Assembly (NCBI RefSeq): GCF_020687805.1
Contig: NZ_JAJEWQ010000002.1
Location: forward strand, 849,062 to 913,061
DNA from: Planctobacterium marinum
Lineage (GTDB): Bacteria; Pseudomonadota; Gammaproteobacteria; Enterobacterales; Alteromonadaceae
Direction of reading: 5' to 3'
Length of the DNA: 64,000 nt
The notes under the pieces are model-generated. The model saw nothing but the letters and a program-made list of their open reading frames with translations, was not told the origin of the DNA and did no database searches. This document shows, piece after piece, positions 46,483 to 56,671 of the stretch (position 1 is the first letter of the stretch; every line of letters starts with the position of its first letter). The position numbers were made by a program, and so were the translations under genes.

Positions 46483-47544
46483 ATGAAAAATGGATTTATG
46501 AAATTCAGGTTATTACCGCTGGCCTTATCCCTGGCACTGGGCAGTGCTTCATCATTGGCCGACAATAACGATTCAGGTGATATGTCACTGGCTACCTTGA
46601 TCAATGCTGAGCCAGTGGATCGCGCCGTTCCCAAGTATCCCAAAATGGCTGCCCGCAAAGGTCAGGAAGGCTGGGTTCGCGTCAGTTTTGTGGTGGATGA
46701 AGACGGCAATGTTCAGGATCCCATTGTTCACGACTCTTCTGGCATTAAAGCTTTTGAAAAAGCCGCAATTAAGGCGGTAAAAAAGTGGAAGTACAGTCCG
46801 GCGAGTTTTGATGGGGAGCCGGTGGAACAGTGTGACTCTAAAGTGCAACTGGACTTTAAACTCTATAATTCTCAAAAAGGCGTAACCCGCACTTTTCGCA
46901 GTCAATACCAGGCACTTAAAGATGCCATTGTTTCCGGTGATGAAGCACAAGCGGACAGGTTGTTTGCTGAGTTTACCGATGAGGCGCATCACAATTTTGC
47001 TGAAACAGTTCACGCCGCTGTGGTTTCCGCCATGTATTACGAAGCAAAGCATGAGCTACCGGCCCTCAAAAGGGAACTGCAGACAGTCGCCAACAACGGC
47101 CACGGTTATCTTGGGGATGAAACTTACATTACCATGACCGGTAAATTACTCCTGCTGTTGATCGAGCAAAACAGGATCTCCGACGTCTATGAATTGGCCG
47201 AAAAGGTTAATGAAACTGTAAGCCCGGATGCTGAGGGGCTGGCAGCCATCAATGACCTGGTGGCAAAAGTAAAGCATTTCGTGGCGACGCAGGATGCCAT
47301 TTATGTCGAAGGTAAAATTTCAGAGAACCAAGCCTGGTATCATCAATTGTTACTAAATAAATTTGATTTAGTTTCCAAAGGAGCCGCCTTTGAACGCATT
47401 GAAATTCGTTGCAAAAACAAACGCTCGACGTATGGTGGCATTAAGCAGCAAGGCTTTGTTATTCCTGAATCCTGGGGGCAATGTCATATCTATATCGATG
47501 CCCCCGGTGGTACCGAGTTTTCGCTTGTGGAATACCCATCTTAA
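46483..47544 (+). CDS. exported protein with an N-terminal TonB_C domain
   Basis: A 353-residue protein with a cleavable signal peptide (about 1-26, ending SSLA). Residues about 45-130 form a TonB C-terminal domain (VPKYPKMAARKGQEGWVRVSFVVDEDGNV, KKWKYSPASFDGEPVEQ). The remainder is mostly helical (about 135-285) and ends with a small domain containing two cysteines (EIRCKNKR, WGQCHIYID). True TonB has its membrane anchor first and this domain last, so here the domain is free in the periplasm. It may interact with envelope components rather than transduce energy. Confidence 0.8.
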   Translation: MKNGFMKFRLLPLALSLALGSASSLADNNDSGDMSLATLINAEPVDRAVPKYPKMAARKGQEGWVRVSFVVDEDGNVQDPIVHDSSGIKAFEKAAIKAVKKWKYSPASFDGEPVEQCDSKVQLDFKLYNSQKGVTRTFRSQYQALKDAIVSGDEAQADRLFAEFTDEAHHNFAETVHAAVVSAMYYEAKHELPALKRELQTVANNGHGYLGDETYITMTGKLLLLLIEQNRISDVYELAEKVNETVSPDAEGLAAINDLVAKVKHFVATQDAIYVEGKISENQAWYHQLLLNKFDLVSKGAAFERIEIRCKNKRSTYGGIKQQGFVIPESWGQCHIYIDAPGGTEFSLVEYPS

Positions 47545-47590
47545 TGCTCCGATGACTTAAGTAATAAGACCATCGTATACTTCAACAAAA

Positions 47591-47623
47591 GCGCACTTGA
47601 TGGTACAGTGCGCCTGCATTTTT
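47591..47623 (+). terminator. probable terminator of the TonB_C-domain gene
   Basis: Perfect 7-bp stem GCGCACT / AGTGCGC with a 9-nt loop, then CTGCATTTTTA; it lies 46 nt after the stop. Confidence 0.6.
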
Positions 47624-47681
47624 AAGGCCTTCCGATCACCAGGTGTGGCTGTTTTAACTTTGACGGTTCAAAAGTAAATAT

Positions 47682-48554
47682 ATGTTTTACAAAGGTTACT
47701 TTTCGCTTTACGGCGTTCTTGCGCTGCTGGTCACAACGCTCCTGATGTCTGGATGCTCCTCTGTTATGTCGGAAGCTTCACGCGACCTGGCGCAAAAACT
47801 ACAAACAACCATGTCCAATCACAATGATCCGCAATTAATTAAAGCTGCGCTACCCGGTTATATGTTGATGCTGGAGAGCTTTATAGATGAAGAAGAACCC
47901 GATACCGACATGCTGCTGGCTGCGGCAGAAATGTATATCGCCTACAGCGGCGCATTTATTGAGGATACTGACCGGCAGAAAAAGTTATCCGAGCGGGGAT
48001 TTGACTACGCAAAACCCGCTGTTTGTCAGCACAATGAAGAGTTTTGTGAGCTAAAATCTAGCGATTATGCCGGTTTTTTAACGCTACTTGAGCAGGTGGA
48101 AGAAGACGACGTTGCCGTTTTGGCCACTTTCGGCGTTGCCTGGGGAAACTGGCTAAAGGCCAACAGTGACGACTTTAATGCGATAGCGGATCTTCCGAAA
48201 GTTACCCGATTAATGGAACGTCTGGTGGCCATCGAAGATGATTTCCAGCAGGGTAATGGGCATTTGTACCTGGGATTAATCCATTCTTTGACTCCGCCCG
48301 CAGTAGGTGGCAAACCAGAACTCGCTAAGCAGCACTTTGAGCGCGCAATTGAGTTGTCTGAAGGGAAAAACCTGATGGTCAAAGTCACTTACGCGCAACA
48401 ATATGCCCGTATGATGTTTGACCAGGAATTGCATGACCAACTTCTCAATGAGGTGCTGGCTGCAGATCCGGTGGTACCTGATTTAACTTTAAACAATACA
48501 CTGGCGCAGCAAGCTGCGCAGCAATTGCTGGCCAGTGCAGAAGATTACTTTTAA
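47682..48554 (+). CDS. TRAP transporter T-component lipoprotein (TatT-like)
   Basis: A 290-residue lipoprotein with lipobox LLMSGC (C25). The body is all-helical with TPR-like pairs and the pattern AALPGYMLMLESFI, AYSGAFIEDTDRQKKLSERGFDYA, then NGHLYLGLIHSLTPPAVGGKPELAKQHFERAIELS, which matches the TRAP T-component family first described in Treponema pallidum (TatT). TatT forms trimers that associate with the substrate-binding P protein. The dctP gene starts 2 nt downstream, supporting this partnership. Confidence 0.88.
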   Translation: MFYKGYFSLYGVLALLVTTLLMSGCSSVMSEASRDLAQKLQTTMSNHNDPQLIKAALPGYMLMLESFIDEEEPDTDMLLAAAEMYIAYSGAFIEDTDRQKKLSERGFDYAKPAVCQHNEEFCELKSSDYAGFLTLLEQVEEDDVAVLATFGVAWGNWLKANSDDFNAIADLPKVTRLMERLVAIEDDFQQGNGHLYLGLIHSLTPPAVGGKPELAKQHFERAIELSEGKNLMVKVTYAQQYARMMFDQELHDQLLNEVLAADPVVPDLTLNNTLAQQAAQQLLASAEDYF

Positions 48555-48556
48555 CT

Positions 48557-49552
48557 ATGAGCAATTTCCCAATGTTATTCAGAGTTCTGATTATTTGTTT
48601 ATCTGTGCTGTCTGTGTCCGTTTCGGCAGCCACATTAAAAATAGCCACTTTGTCGCCGGAAGGCTCTGCCTGGATGCAGAAGTTTCGCAAAGCTGCTGCT
48701 GACATTAAATCGCAGACAGACGGGCGGGTAAAAATTAAGTTCTACCCAGGCGGCGTCATGGGCGACGATGAAGCCGTACTGAAGAAAATTAAAATCAGAC
48801 AATTGCATGGGGGCGCCATGACGGGCGGCTCGTTAGCGCGTTATTATACGGATAGTCAGGTATATTCATTGCCCCTCAAATTTGACAGCCTGGGTCAGGT
48901 AAGTCAGGTGCGGGAAGCAATAGACGCCGAAATATTGCAAGGTTATGAAGACGGTGGCTTTGTTTCATTTGGACTGGCTGGTGGCGGATTCGCCTACATC
49001 ATGTCACAAAAGCCCATTGCTCACCCTGAAGATTTGCGCGGTACCAAAAGTTGGGCACCTAATGCCGATCCTGCCACAGTCGTCGCATTTGATACCTTTT
49101 CAATTTCGCCAATCCCCTTGGGAATTGGCGATGTACTGGCGGGGTTGCAGACGGGGTTGATCGATACTGTTGCCACTTCTCCGGTGGCGGCGATCACACT
49201 GCAGTGGCACACACAGATAAAGCATGTAACTAAAGTGCCGTTGATTTACCTGTATGCGGTGATGGCTGTACAGAAAAAAGCCTTTGATAAACTCAAAACC
49301 GAAGATCAGTTAATCGTACGCACGGTATTTTCTCAGGCGTTTGTCGAACTGGATAAAGAAAGTGAAAAAGACAATGAGAAGGCGCTGGCAGCGCTGGCAG
49401 GCCAGGGGATCAATATTATAACTCCTGACGCTGAGCAACTTGCTGCCTGGAAAGCGCTGGGGAATAAAGCGGCTCAGGCGATGATAGCGCAGGGGGCCGT
49501 CTCGCAGCCAATGGTGAACAAACTTGAAAGCTTACTAGCGGACGCTGAATAG
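48557..49552 (+). CDS. TRAP transporter substrate-binding protein (DctP family)
   Basis: A 331-residue periplasmic protein with a signal peptide (about 1-24, ending SVSA). It begins TLKIATLSPEGSAWMQKF and contains VKIKFYPGGVMGDDEAVLKKI, GLAGGGFAYIMSQKPI and DTVATSPVAAI, all typical of DctP/TatP binding proteins. Ligands in this family are usually organic acids, but the T-component subtype may bind hydrophobic ligands. Its gene lies between tatT and the membrane subunits. Confidence 0.93.
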   Translation: MSNFPMLFRVLIICLSVLSVSVSAATLKIATLSPEGSAWMQKFRKAAADIKSQTDGRVKIKFYPGGVMGDDEAVLKKIKIRQLHGGAMTGGSLARYYTDSQVYSLPLKFDSLGQVSQVREAIDAEILQGYEDGGFVSFGLAGGGFAYIMSQKPIAHPEDLRGTKSWAPNADPATVVAFDTFSISPIPLGIGDVLAGLQTGLIDTVATSPVAAITLQWHTQIKHVTKVPLIYLYAVMAVQKKAFDKLKTEDQLIVRTVFSQAFVELDKESEKDNEKALAALAGQGINIITPDAEQLAAWKALGNKAAQAMIAQGAVSQPMVNKLESLLADAE

Positions 49553-49556
49553 TGTG

Positions 49557-50060
49557 ATGAAACCAAAAAAAGGGAAGTTTCCAGCGGTTACACGGTTGCT
49601 TATGGCATTGGAACAAGCGATTGTGGTGATGCTGTTTTTCTCGTTGCTGGGATTGACGCTGACGCAAATCCTGTTGCGCAACATTTTTGATTCGGGATTG
49701 GTGTGGGCCGACGATGCCATCAAAGTCCTGGTTTTGTGGGTGGCAATGACCGGTGCGTTATATGCAACCCGAGGTGCCCGGCATATCAGTATTGATGTCG
49801 TCACACGATTCTTACCACTCGCGTCTGCCCGGTTAATTCGACGTTCTTTATTCCTGTTTACCGCCGCGATATGTGTTACTGCGGCCTGGTCCAGTTTTCA
49901 GTTTGTTCTGCTGGAACTGGAAGATCCAACTCCTGCCTTTTTACAGGTACCCACCTGGTTCACACAGGCTATTATCCCGTTGGTTCTCAGTCTGATGGCA
50001 TTGCGATTTGTGTGGGTCAGTATATTTCTGCCCGAAGAAATTGAACCGGAGCATTCATGA
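49557..50060 (+). CDS. TRAP transporter small permease subunit (DctQ family)
   Basis: A 167-residue inner-membrane protein with four hydrophobic segments. It shows SLLGLTLTQILLRNIFDSGLVWADDAIK and VLWVAMTGALYATRGARHISIDV, the DctQ signature. It pairs with the large subunit DctM to form a sodium-driven importer. ATG 49557 is taken as the start; a GTG directly before it is equally possible. It overlaps dctM by 4 nt. Confidence 0.93.
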   Translation: MKPKKGKFPAVTRLLMALEQAIVVMLFFSLLGLTLTQILLRNIFDSGLVWADDAIKVLVLWVAMTGALYATRGARHISIDVVTRFLPLASARLIRRSLFLFTAAICVTAAWSSFQFVLLELEDPTPAFLQVPTWFTQAIIPLVLSLMALRFVWVSIFLPEEIEPEHS

Positions 50061-51340
50061 TTTTATTAATGATGGCACTGGTGGTGGCTATCCTCCTGAT
50101 GGGCATGCCTTTGTTTGCCGGTATTCTGGCTATTGCTATGTTGGGGTTTTATGCGGTAGAGATTGATCTTATGGTGATCGCCATAGATATGTACCGTATT
50201 ACAGAAACACCTCTTATCGAAGCCATCCCACTGTTTACCTTTGCCGGATATTTATTAAGTGCCAGTCAAAGTTCAAAACGTCTGGTTAAACTAACCCAGG
50301 CCATTTTGGGCTGGATCCCCGGTGGTCTGGCGATAGTCGCCTTTATCACCTGTGCGTTATTTACCGCTTTTACCGGGGCATCCGGTGTCACCATCGTGGC
50401 GCTTGGTGCTTTATTGTATCCGGCTTTACAACAGGCAGGCTATCAACAAAAGTTTAGTCTCGGTCTGGTAACTACCTCAGGCAGCCTGGGGTTACTGTTT
50501 CCGCCTTCGTTACCTTTAATTTTGTTTGGTGTTATTGCACTGCAACTGGATATGCCGGTGTCCATGACCATCGAAGATTTGCTGGTGGCAGGGTTGTTGC
50601 CGGGCCTGCTGATGATCGCCATGCTCTCGCTCTGGAGTATGTGGATGCAGAGGGGCAATCGCATTGCGCGTCAGGCGTTCTCATTTCAGGAACTTTGCGC
50701 TGCGATTAAAGAATCAAAATGGGAAATTCCGTTGCCAGTGGTACTGCTAGGCGGAATATATTCAGGCTTGTTTGCGCTGTCAGAGGCTGCGGTAGTCACC
50801 GTGGTTTATCTGTTGATTGTGCAGGTACTGATTTATCGCGATATAGCCATTAAAAAACTGCCTGGTCTGATTTGCGAATCTATGGTGATGGTGGGTGGAA
50901 TTCTGATTATTCTCACCGCGTCATTGGTGTTAACCAGCTATTTTATTGAAATCGAAGCGCCCACCCGATTGTTTGACTGGGTTAGCCAACAAATTGAGAG
51001 TCCGCTTAGCTTTTTGATTACTCTGAATGTATTTTTGTTGGTGCTCGGCGCCTTTCTGGACATATTCTCTGCCATTGTGATTATGGTGCCGTTACTTTTG
51101 CCAATCGCGGTTTCCTTTGGCATTCACCCGGTGCATTTAGGGGTTATCTTTCTGGCAAACATGCAGATTGGCTATCTGACCCCGCCGGTGGGTATGAATT
51201 TGTTTATCGCCAGTTACCGGTTTGGCAAACCCATCACCGAAATTTACAAAGCAACACTGGGCTTTATGGCCGTTTTATTGCTCTCATTGTTGATTATCAC
51301 TTACTGGCCTGCCTTGTCACTGTTATTTATTAGCGATTAA
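50057..51340 (+). CDS. TRAP transporter large permease subunit (DctM family)
   Basis: A 427-residue inner-membrane protein with about 12 hydrophobic segments, the transport channel of the TRAP importer. Conserved motifs include IPLFTFAGYLLS, TGASGVTIVALGALLYPAL, GSLGLLFPPSLPLILFGVIA and the C-terminal GVIFLANMQIGYLTPPVGMNLF. It ends the T-P-Q-M operon. The 159 nt to aspS hold a TATAAT (51387-51392) and two hairpins. Confidence 0.95.
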   Translation: MILLMMALVVAILLMGMPLFAGILAIAMLGFYAVEIDLMVIAIDMYRITETPLIEAIPLFTFAGYLLSASQSSKRLVKLTQAILGWIPGGLAIVAFITCALFTAFTGASGVTIVALGALLYPALQQAGYQQKFSLGLVTTSGSLGLLFPPSLPLILFGVIALQLDMPVSMTIEDLLVAGLLPGLLMIAMLSLWSMWMQRGNRIARQAFSFQELCAAIKESKWEIPLPVVLLGGIYSGLFALSEAAVVTVVYLLIVQVLIYRDIAIKKLPGLICESMVMVGGILIILTASLVLTSYFIEIEAPTRLFDWVSQQIESPLSFLITLNVFLLVLGAFLDIFSAIVIMVPLLLPIAVSFGIHPVHLGVIFLANMQIGYLTPPVGMNLFIASYRFGKPITEIYKATLGFMAVLLLSLLIITYWPALSLLFISD

Positions 51341-51386
51341 TGCGCAGACGCCTGATTTCTATGCTGTGCTGTGGCACGCTTTAGTT

Positions 51387-51465
51387 TATAATCCTCTGAT
51401 TTTTGGCCCGACTGCTTTTGCCGGGTCGCTTTTTGATATGGCGTTGCCAGTTACAGCAACGCCGG
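51387..51465 (+). promoter_or_regulatory. candidate aspS leader region with -10 element and hairpin
   Basis: A perfect TATAAT -10 (51387-51392) with no clear -35, then a perfect 8-bp hairpin GGCGTTGC / GCAACGCC with an 8-nt loop ending near 51463, 35-40 nt ahead of aspS. The hairpin lacks a T run, so it is more likely a leader structure than a terminator. Low certainty. Confidence 0.35.
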
Positions 51466-51499
51466 TTGCCATCAAATATTAAGAAATAAAGGTTTTTTA

Positions 51500-53263
51500 A
51501 TGCGCACGAATTATTGCGGAAACATAGATGCAAGTTATGTAGGCCAGACTGTTACCTTGTGTGGCTGGGTGAATCGCAGACGGGATCTGGGAGGCGTTAT
51601 TTTCCTTGATCTTCGCGACAGAGAAGGGATAGTCCAGGTGGTTTATGATCCCGATTTGCCAGAATTGTTTGATACCGCCAATTCATTGCGTCAGGAATTT
51701 TGTGTAAAAATCGAAGGTCTGGTCAGAGCACGTCCTGAAGGCCAGGTTAACAAGCATATGCGCACCGGTGAAATTGAAATTCTGGGTAAAGGCCTGGAAA
51801 TTTTAAGTAAATCCGATGTACTGCCATTAGACTTTAATCAGGAAAACTCTGAAGAGCAGCGCCTGCGCTATCGCTATCTGGACCTGCGTCGTCCGGAGAT
51901 GTCTGAAAAGATTAAGTTTCGCGCCAAAGTCACCAGCGCGGTACGCAATTTTCTGGATAAAAATGGCTTTTTGGATATTGAAACCCCAATCCTGACCAAA
52001 GCGACACCGGAAGGTGCCCGTGATTACCTGGTACCCAGCCGTACCCACAAAGGCCAGTTTTTTGCTCTGCCTCAGTCTCCACAGTTGTTTAAGCAATTAC
52101 TGATGATGTCAGGCATGGACCGTTACTATCAGATCGTAAAATGCTTCCGTGACGAAGATTTGCGTGCTGACCGACAACCTGAATTCACTCAGATAGATAT
52201 TGAAACTACCTTTATGGATGCCGACGGTGTGATGGCGGTAACCGAAGAGATGGTGCGTGGTTTGTTTAAAGACTTACTCGGCGTGGAGTTTGGGGAATTT
52301 CCTAAAATGTCCTATGCCGAGGCCATGCAGCGCTACGGCAGTGATAAGCCTGATTTGCGTAATCCACTGGAAATTGTGGACGTTGCTGACCTGCTGAAAG
52401 ACGTGGATTTCAAGGTGTTTAGTGGCCCGGCCAACGATCCTAAAGGACGTGTTGCCGTGATTCGGGTACCAGGCGGTGCCAGCCTGTCCCGTAAGAACAT
52501 TGACGAATACGGCAAGTTTGTGGGTATTTACGGTGCCAAGGGCCTGGCCTGGTTAAAAGTTAATGATAAGTCCGCTGGTATGGACGGCTTACAATCACCT
52601 ATTCTGAAATTCTTGCCGGAAGAAGTAGCCACAGGCCTATTGGAGCGCACAGGCGCTGAAACCGGTGATATCCTGTTATTCGGTGCTGACAACTACACAG
52701 TAGTGTGCGAAGCGTTAGGGGCGTTACGCCTCAAGTTAGGCAATGATTTGTCATTGTTGCAAGGCGACTGGCGTCCACTGTGGGTGGTTGACTTCCCCAT
52801 GTTTGAAGAAGTCGACGGTCAGTTCCACGCATTACATCATCCTTTTACTGCACCGCGTAATATGACGCCAGAGGAACTGGCACAGTCACCAGGCACGGCA
52901 TTGTCTGATGCCTATGATATGGTGTTAAACGGTGTTGAATTAGGTGGTGGTTCGGTGCGTATCCACAATCAGGCAATGCAGCAACAGGTGTTTTCAATTC
53001 TGGGCATTGATGAGCAGGAAGCCAGAGAGAAATTTGGCTTCTTGTTAGACGCCTTAAAATTTGGTGCGCCACCGCACGCTGGTTTAGCCTTTGGTTTAGA
53101 TCGCATGGTTATGTTGATGACAGGTTCCGATTCTATTCGCGATGTTATGGCATTCCCGAAAACCACTACCGCGGCCTGTCCGTTAACCGACGCCCCCGGA
53201 TTTGCAAACCCACAACAGTTGCAGGAACTGGCGATAGCTTCGATTGCCAAAGAAAACGACTAA
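51500..53263 (+). CDS. aspS: aspartyl-tRNA synthetase
   Basis: A 587-residue class II synthetase, close to E. coli AspRS (590). The N-terminal OB fold binds the anticodon ([19 protein letters not shown]). The catalytic core has motif 2 [18 protein letters not shown] and motif 3 [13 protein letters not shown], with a GAD insertion domain around 290-420. The protein is the bacterial, discriminating-length form. It heads a run with nudB and ruvC as in E. coli. Confidence 0.98.
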   Translation: MRTNYCGNIDASYVGQTVTLCGWVNRRRDLGGVIFLDLRDREGIVQVVYDPDLPELFDTANSLRQEFCVKIEGLVRARPEGQVNKHMRTGEIEILGKGLEILSKSDVLPLDFNQENSEEQRLRYRYLDLRRPEMSEKIKFRAKVTSAVRNFLDKNGFLDIETPILTKATPEGARDYLVPSRTHKGQFFALPQSPQLFKQLLMMSGMDRYYQIVKCFRDEDLRADRQPEFTQIDIETTFMDADGVMAVTEEMVRGLFKDLLGVEFGEFPKMSYAEAMQRYGSDKPDLRNPLEIVDVADLLKDVDFKVFSGPANDPKGRVAVIRVPGGASLSRKNIDEYGKFVGIYGAKGLAWLKVNDKSAGMDGLQSPILKFLPEEVATGLLERTGAETGDILLFGADNYTVVCEALGALRLKLGNDLSLLQGDWRPLWVVDFPMFEEVDGQFHALHHPFTAPRNMTPEELAQSPGTALSDAYDMVLNGVELGGGSVRIHNQAMQQQVFSILGIDEQEAREKFGFLLDALKFGAPPHAGLAFGLDRMVMLMTGSDSIRDVMAFPKTTTAACPLTDAPGFANPQQLQELAIASIAKEND

Positions 53264-53266
53264 GCC

Positions 53267-53725
53267 ATGAACTATAAAAGACCCGAATCTGTGCTCGTGA
53301 TGATTTATGATCATCAGGGCCAGGTTCTGGTACTGCAACGCAAAGACGATCCTGAGTTTTGGCAGTCAGTGACCGGTACTATTGAAGCGGATGAATTGCC
53401 CATCGAAACAGCAATTCGGGAAGTGCTGGAAGAAACCGGCATTGATATTGTGACCAGTGGTTATGACTTGGTGGATACCCGGGTTATTAATCAATACCAG
53501 ATTCGTCCGGAATGGCGTTACAAGTACCCACCGGGTGAGTTCACAAATACTGAATATGTGTTCAGTGTTTGTGTTGACAGTGCGCTGCCTCTCACGTTAA
53601 CCGAACACCTGGCGCACCTTTGGATCACGCCAGAGCAGGCGCAACATAAAGTCTGGTCTCAAAGTAACAAAGACGCCATTGCAAGACACTTCTCGATTGT
53701 TGTACCTTCAGAACAACCACAATAA
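53267..53725 (+). CDS. nudB: dihydroneopterin triphosphate diphosphatase
   Basis: A 152-residue Nudix hydrolase removing pyrophosphate from dihydroneopterin triphosphate in folate synthesis. The Nudix box reads GTIEADELPIETAIREVLEETGI with the R-E-x-x-E-E core, and WRYKYPPGEFTNTEYVF is specific to NudB. Its ATG is 3 nt past the aspS stop, the same neighbour as in E. coli. Confidence 0.96.
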   Translation: MNYKRPESVLVMIYDHQGQVLVLQRKDDPEFWQSVTGTIEADELPIETAIREVLEETGIDIVTSGYDLVDTRVINQYQIRPEWRYKYPPGEFTNTEYVFSVCVDSALPLTLTEHLAHLWITPEQAQHKVWSQSNKDAIARHFSIVVPSEQPQ

Positions 53726-53761
53726 ACGGAGCCTCGTCATGTTGGCGCAGGCAAAATCAAT

Positions 53762-54283
53762 TTGGCTATTATTTTAGGTATTGATCCTGGGTCTAGGGTG
53801 ACGGGCTTTGGCATCATAGAACAACGCGCAAACCGTACCAGCTACGTGGGTAGTGGCTGTATCAGAGTGCAGGGTGAAGATTTAGCCGGCAGACTGGAAC
53901 AGATCTTTGCCGGAATCACCCAGGTTATTGAACAATACCAGCCGCAACAATTTGCGATTGAACAGGTGTTTATGGCCAAAAATCCGGATTCAGCCCTGAA
54001 GCTGGGACAGGCCCGTGGCGCAGCTATTGTTGCAGCTACGCAAAAGCAGCTACCGGTGAGTGAATATTCCGCACGTCAGATAAAACAATCTGTGGTGGGT
54101 AAAGGCAGCGCCGAAAAAGCCCAGGTGCAGCATATGGTCATGCATTTGCTTTCGCTTAATAAAAAGCCACAATCCGATGCTGCAGACGCCCTGGCTGTGG
54201 CCATGTGTCATCTGCATACTCAACAAAATTTAATCAAACTGGCTGGCCAGGCCTCTAAAACAGTAAGGGGCCGCTTGCGCTAA
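53762..54283 (+). CDS. ruvC: Holliday junction resolvase RuvC
   Basis: A 173-residue endonuclease that cuts Holliday junctions. The first catalytic Asp is in [17 protein letters not shown] (D8 counting the initiator), followed by [22 protein letters not shown] with the Glu and [12 protein letters not shown] with the last two carboxylates. The start is a TTG with only a weak ribosome-binding site, but it reproduces the E. coli N-terminus exactly and no ATG lies nearby. Confidence 0.97.
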   Translation: MAIILGIDPGSRVTGFGIIEQRANRTSYVGSGCIRVQGEDLAGRLEQIFAGITQVIEQYQPQQFAIEQVFMAKNPDSALKLGQARGAAIVAATQKQLPVSEYSARQIKQSVVGKGSAEKAQVQHMVMHLLSLNKKPQSDAADALAVAMCHLHTQQNLIKLAGQASKTVRGRLR

Positions 54284-54337
54284 CAGTATTAATACTGTAT
54301 AAAAAAACAGTTTCAAAGTGAATGAAAGAGGAACTGC

Positions 54338-54955
54338 ATGATTGGCCGTATTCGAGGCAAACTGGTTGAAAAGTTACCACCAGAGGTATTGATTGATGTA
54401 TCTGGTGTCGGTTATGAAATCCAGATGCCAATGACCAGCCTGTATCAATTGCCGGAATTAGGTGCTGAAGTGATTGTCTATACGCACTTTGTGGTTCGTG
54501 AAGATGCGCAACTGTTATTTGGCTTCGCTGATCGTCAGGAGCGGGCATTGTTTCGGGAGCTTATTAAAGCAAACGGGGTCGGACCGAAAATGGCATTGAC
54601 TATTATGTCAGGCATGACTGCTGCACAATTTGCGCAGGTGGTAAACCAGGGGGATGTCTCATCGCTGGTTAAACTTCCCGGTGTAGGGAAAAAGACAGCT
54701 GAGCGATTGTTGGTTGAAATGAAAGACCGACTTAAAACCGTATTTGGTGATGTGGATGCCATGACGATTACGCCAGTGGATATTGGCGAAGTGGCGGTGG
54801 CCAGCACTGCTGGTAGTGCCAGAGACGAAGCCATGAGCGCCTTACTGGCTCTGGGCTACAAACCGCCACAGGCGGAGAAAATGCTGAAGACAGTGTTTAA
54901 TGATGCTGCTTCGGCAGAAGAGTTAATTCGCGATGCACTTAAAAGCGTCGCTTAA
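54338..54955 (+). CDS. ruvA: Holliday junction branch migration protein RuvA
   Basis: A 205-residue junction-binding protein that loads RuvB. The N-terminal OB fold ([28 protein letters not shown] pattern) is followed by two helix-hairpin-helix motifs, [16 protein letters not shown] and [17 protein letters not shown], and a C-terminal RuvB-contact domain ([19 protein letters not shown]). It lies 54 nt after ruvC and 21 nt before ruvB. Confidence 0.98.
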   Translation: MIGRIRGKLVEKLPPEVLIDVSGVGYEIQMPMTSLYQLPELGAEVIVYTHFVVREDAQLLFGFADRQERALFRELIKANGVGPKMALTIMSGMTAAQFAQVVNQGDVSSLVKLPGVGKKTAERLLVEMKDRLKTVFGDVDAMTITPVDIGEVAVASTAGSARDEAMSALLALGYKPPQAEKMLKTVFNDAASAEELIRDALKSVA

Positions 54956-54976
54956 CGGCCAGGACCACAACTATTT

Positions 54977-55996
54977 ATGATTGAAGCTGATCGCATTATT
55001 TCCAGCGATGTACGGAACGACGAAGAAGCCGTTGATCGCGCTATCAGACCAAAAATGCTGGCGGATTACACCGGACAGGATCACGTCTGTGCCCAGATGG
55101 AAATTTTTATTCAGGCGGCGAGGCAAAGACAGGACGCCCTGGATCATCTGTTGATTTTTGGCCCACCCGGATTAGGTAAAACCACCCTGGCTAATATTGT
55201 CGCCAACGAACTGGATGTAAACATAAAAACGACGTCGGGCCCGGTGTTAGAGAAAGCCGGTGATTTGGCGGCTATGTTAACCAATCTGGAAGCTCACGAT
55301 GTTTTGTTCATTGATGAAATCCATCGTCTGAGTCCTGTGGTGGAAGAAGTACTCTATCCGGCAATGGAAGATTATCAACTGGATATTATGATTGGCGAAG
55401 GCCCCGCAGCGCGTTCTATTAAGTTAGATTTACCGCCATTTACCCTCATCGGCGCGACAACTCGGGCAGGGTCATTAACGTCGCCACTGCGGGACCGATT
55501 TGGCATTGTTCAGCGCCTGGAGTTTTATAACGTCAAAGACCTGGCCTGTATTGTGGCCAGGTCCGCGCGCTATTTGAATATGGATTTGAGCGAAGCCGGT
55601 GCATTTGAAATCGCAGCGCGTTCGCGCGGTACCCCCAGAATTGCCAACCGGTTATTGCGTCGGGTGCGTGATTATTCCGATGTTAAGGGCAATGGTGTCG
55701 TAGATAAAGATATTGCGTCAAAAGCCCTTGATATGTTGAATGTTGACGTGGAGGGGTTTGACTACATGGACAGAAAGTTACTAACTGCGATATTGGAGAA
55801 ATTTTCAGGCGGGCCAGTGGGCTTAGACAATTTAGCCGCTGCAATTGGCGAAGCCAAAGATACAATCGAAGATGTGATAGAGCCCTTTTTGATCCAGCAA
55901 GGATTCCTGCAACGCACCCCCCGTGGCCGAATTGCCACACAGCGCACATTCACCCATTTTGGATTGAGCTACGAAAATCCAGAGCAAGGCCGGTAA
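54977..55996 (+). CDS. ruvB: Holliday junction branch migration ATPase RuvB
   Basis: A 339-residue AAA+ motor driving branch migration. It has Walker [16 protein letters not shown], Walker [12 protein letters not shown], the sensor region [20 protein letters not shown], and the C-terminal winged helix with [14 protein letters not shown] and TPRGRIAT. Length is close to E. coli RuvB (336). It completes the ruvCAB set. Confidence 0.98.
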   Translation: MIEADRIISSDVRNDEEAVDRAIRPKMLADYTGQDHVCAQMEIFIQAARQRQDALDHLLIFGPPGLGKTTLANIVANELDVNIKTTSGPVLEKAGDLAAMLTNLEAHDVLFIDEIHRLSPVVEEVLYPAMEDYQLDIMIGEGPAARSIKLDLPPFTLIGATTRAGSLTSPLRDRFGIVQRLEFYNVKDLACIVARSARYLNMDLSEAGAFEIAARSRGTPRIANRLLRRVRDYSDVKGNGVVDKDIASKALDMLNVDVEGFDYMDRKLLTAILEKFSGGPVGLDNLAAAIGEAKDTIEDVIEPFLIQQGFLQRTPRGRIATQRTFTHFGLSYENPEQGR

Positions 55997-56029
55997 AACA
56001 CGAAAGTAATTTTTGCTGGTGGCAGAAAG

Positions 56030-56053
56030 AAAAATGCCCGCTAAAAAGCGGGC
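56030..56053 (-). terminator. hairpin downstream of ruvB
   Basis: Perfect stem GCCCGC / GCGGGC with a six-base loop. On the plus strand it is followed by GAAAAC, on the minus strand by ATTTTTC, so the T run favours the minus strand although no minus gene is visible there. It may still limit ruvB read-through. Confidence 0.4.
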
Positions 56054-56671
56054 GAAAACAACAAGTGTTGAAGGAAAATAAATCCAAGGAACATATCCAT
56101 GAGAATCAAGTTTTGAAGAACTGCTGTGCAAATTGAAACAGTTGCTTGCCTCTCTGAAGATGCGAGCATTGTACCTTGCTCCACTTTTCCTTCAACTGAA
56201 ATAAATTAATACTTCAGATTAGATTAACTAATGTTAAAAAATGGTTAAAGATTTTTTGGTCTGACTCATATTTAAACAAAAATAAAATAAAATATATATA
56301 AAACAATGTTATATAACTTTTTGAATAAAACCATCCTGTTATTAATTTAAGTTTTGCTATGGCTTTTTTGGTGAGGTATTGGTGTTGCTTGTAGTGATCA
56401 TGGATTTTGTATCAAAATTTAAATAATAAAAATCCACGTTATTACAGCATTCTAAGCTATTAATTATTTAATGTTTGTTAAAAGAATAATGAAAACAGTA
56501 GGATAGGGTGTTATTTCTGGGTTTTTAGTTGTTTGGACTGATTCTACTTCAATGGTCATTAAAATAAGGCCTTTTACCAGAATGAATCCTGGCTGAACGG
56601 ATTCCCAACCAAATGTGCTATCTTACATGCAGCAGGAATTTAGCCATTTCAAACGCGCAATGAGGAATAAG
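56054..56671. other. AT-rich intergenic region before the Tol-Pal operon
   Basis: About 600 nt with no convincing gene. From about 56200 to 56530 the sequence is markedly AT-rich compared with its flanks, with an inverted repeat TGGATTTT / AAAATCCA (56401-56408 and 56429-56436). It must contain the ybgC-tol promoter, but I cannot place it. Confidence 0.6.
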
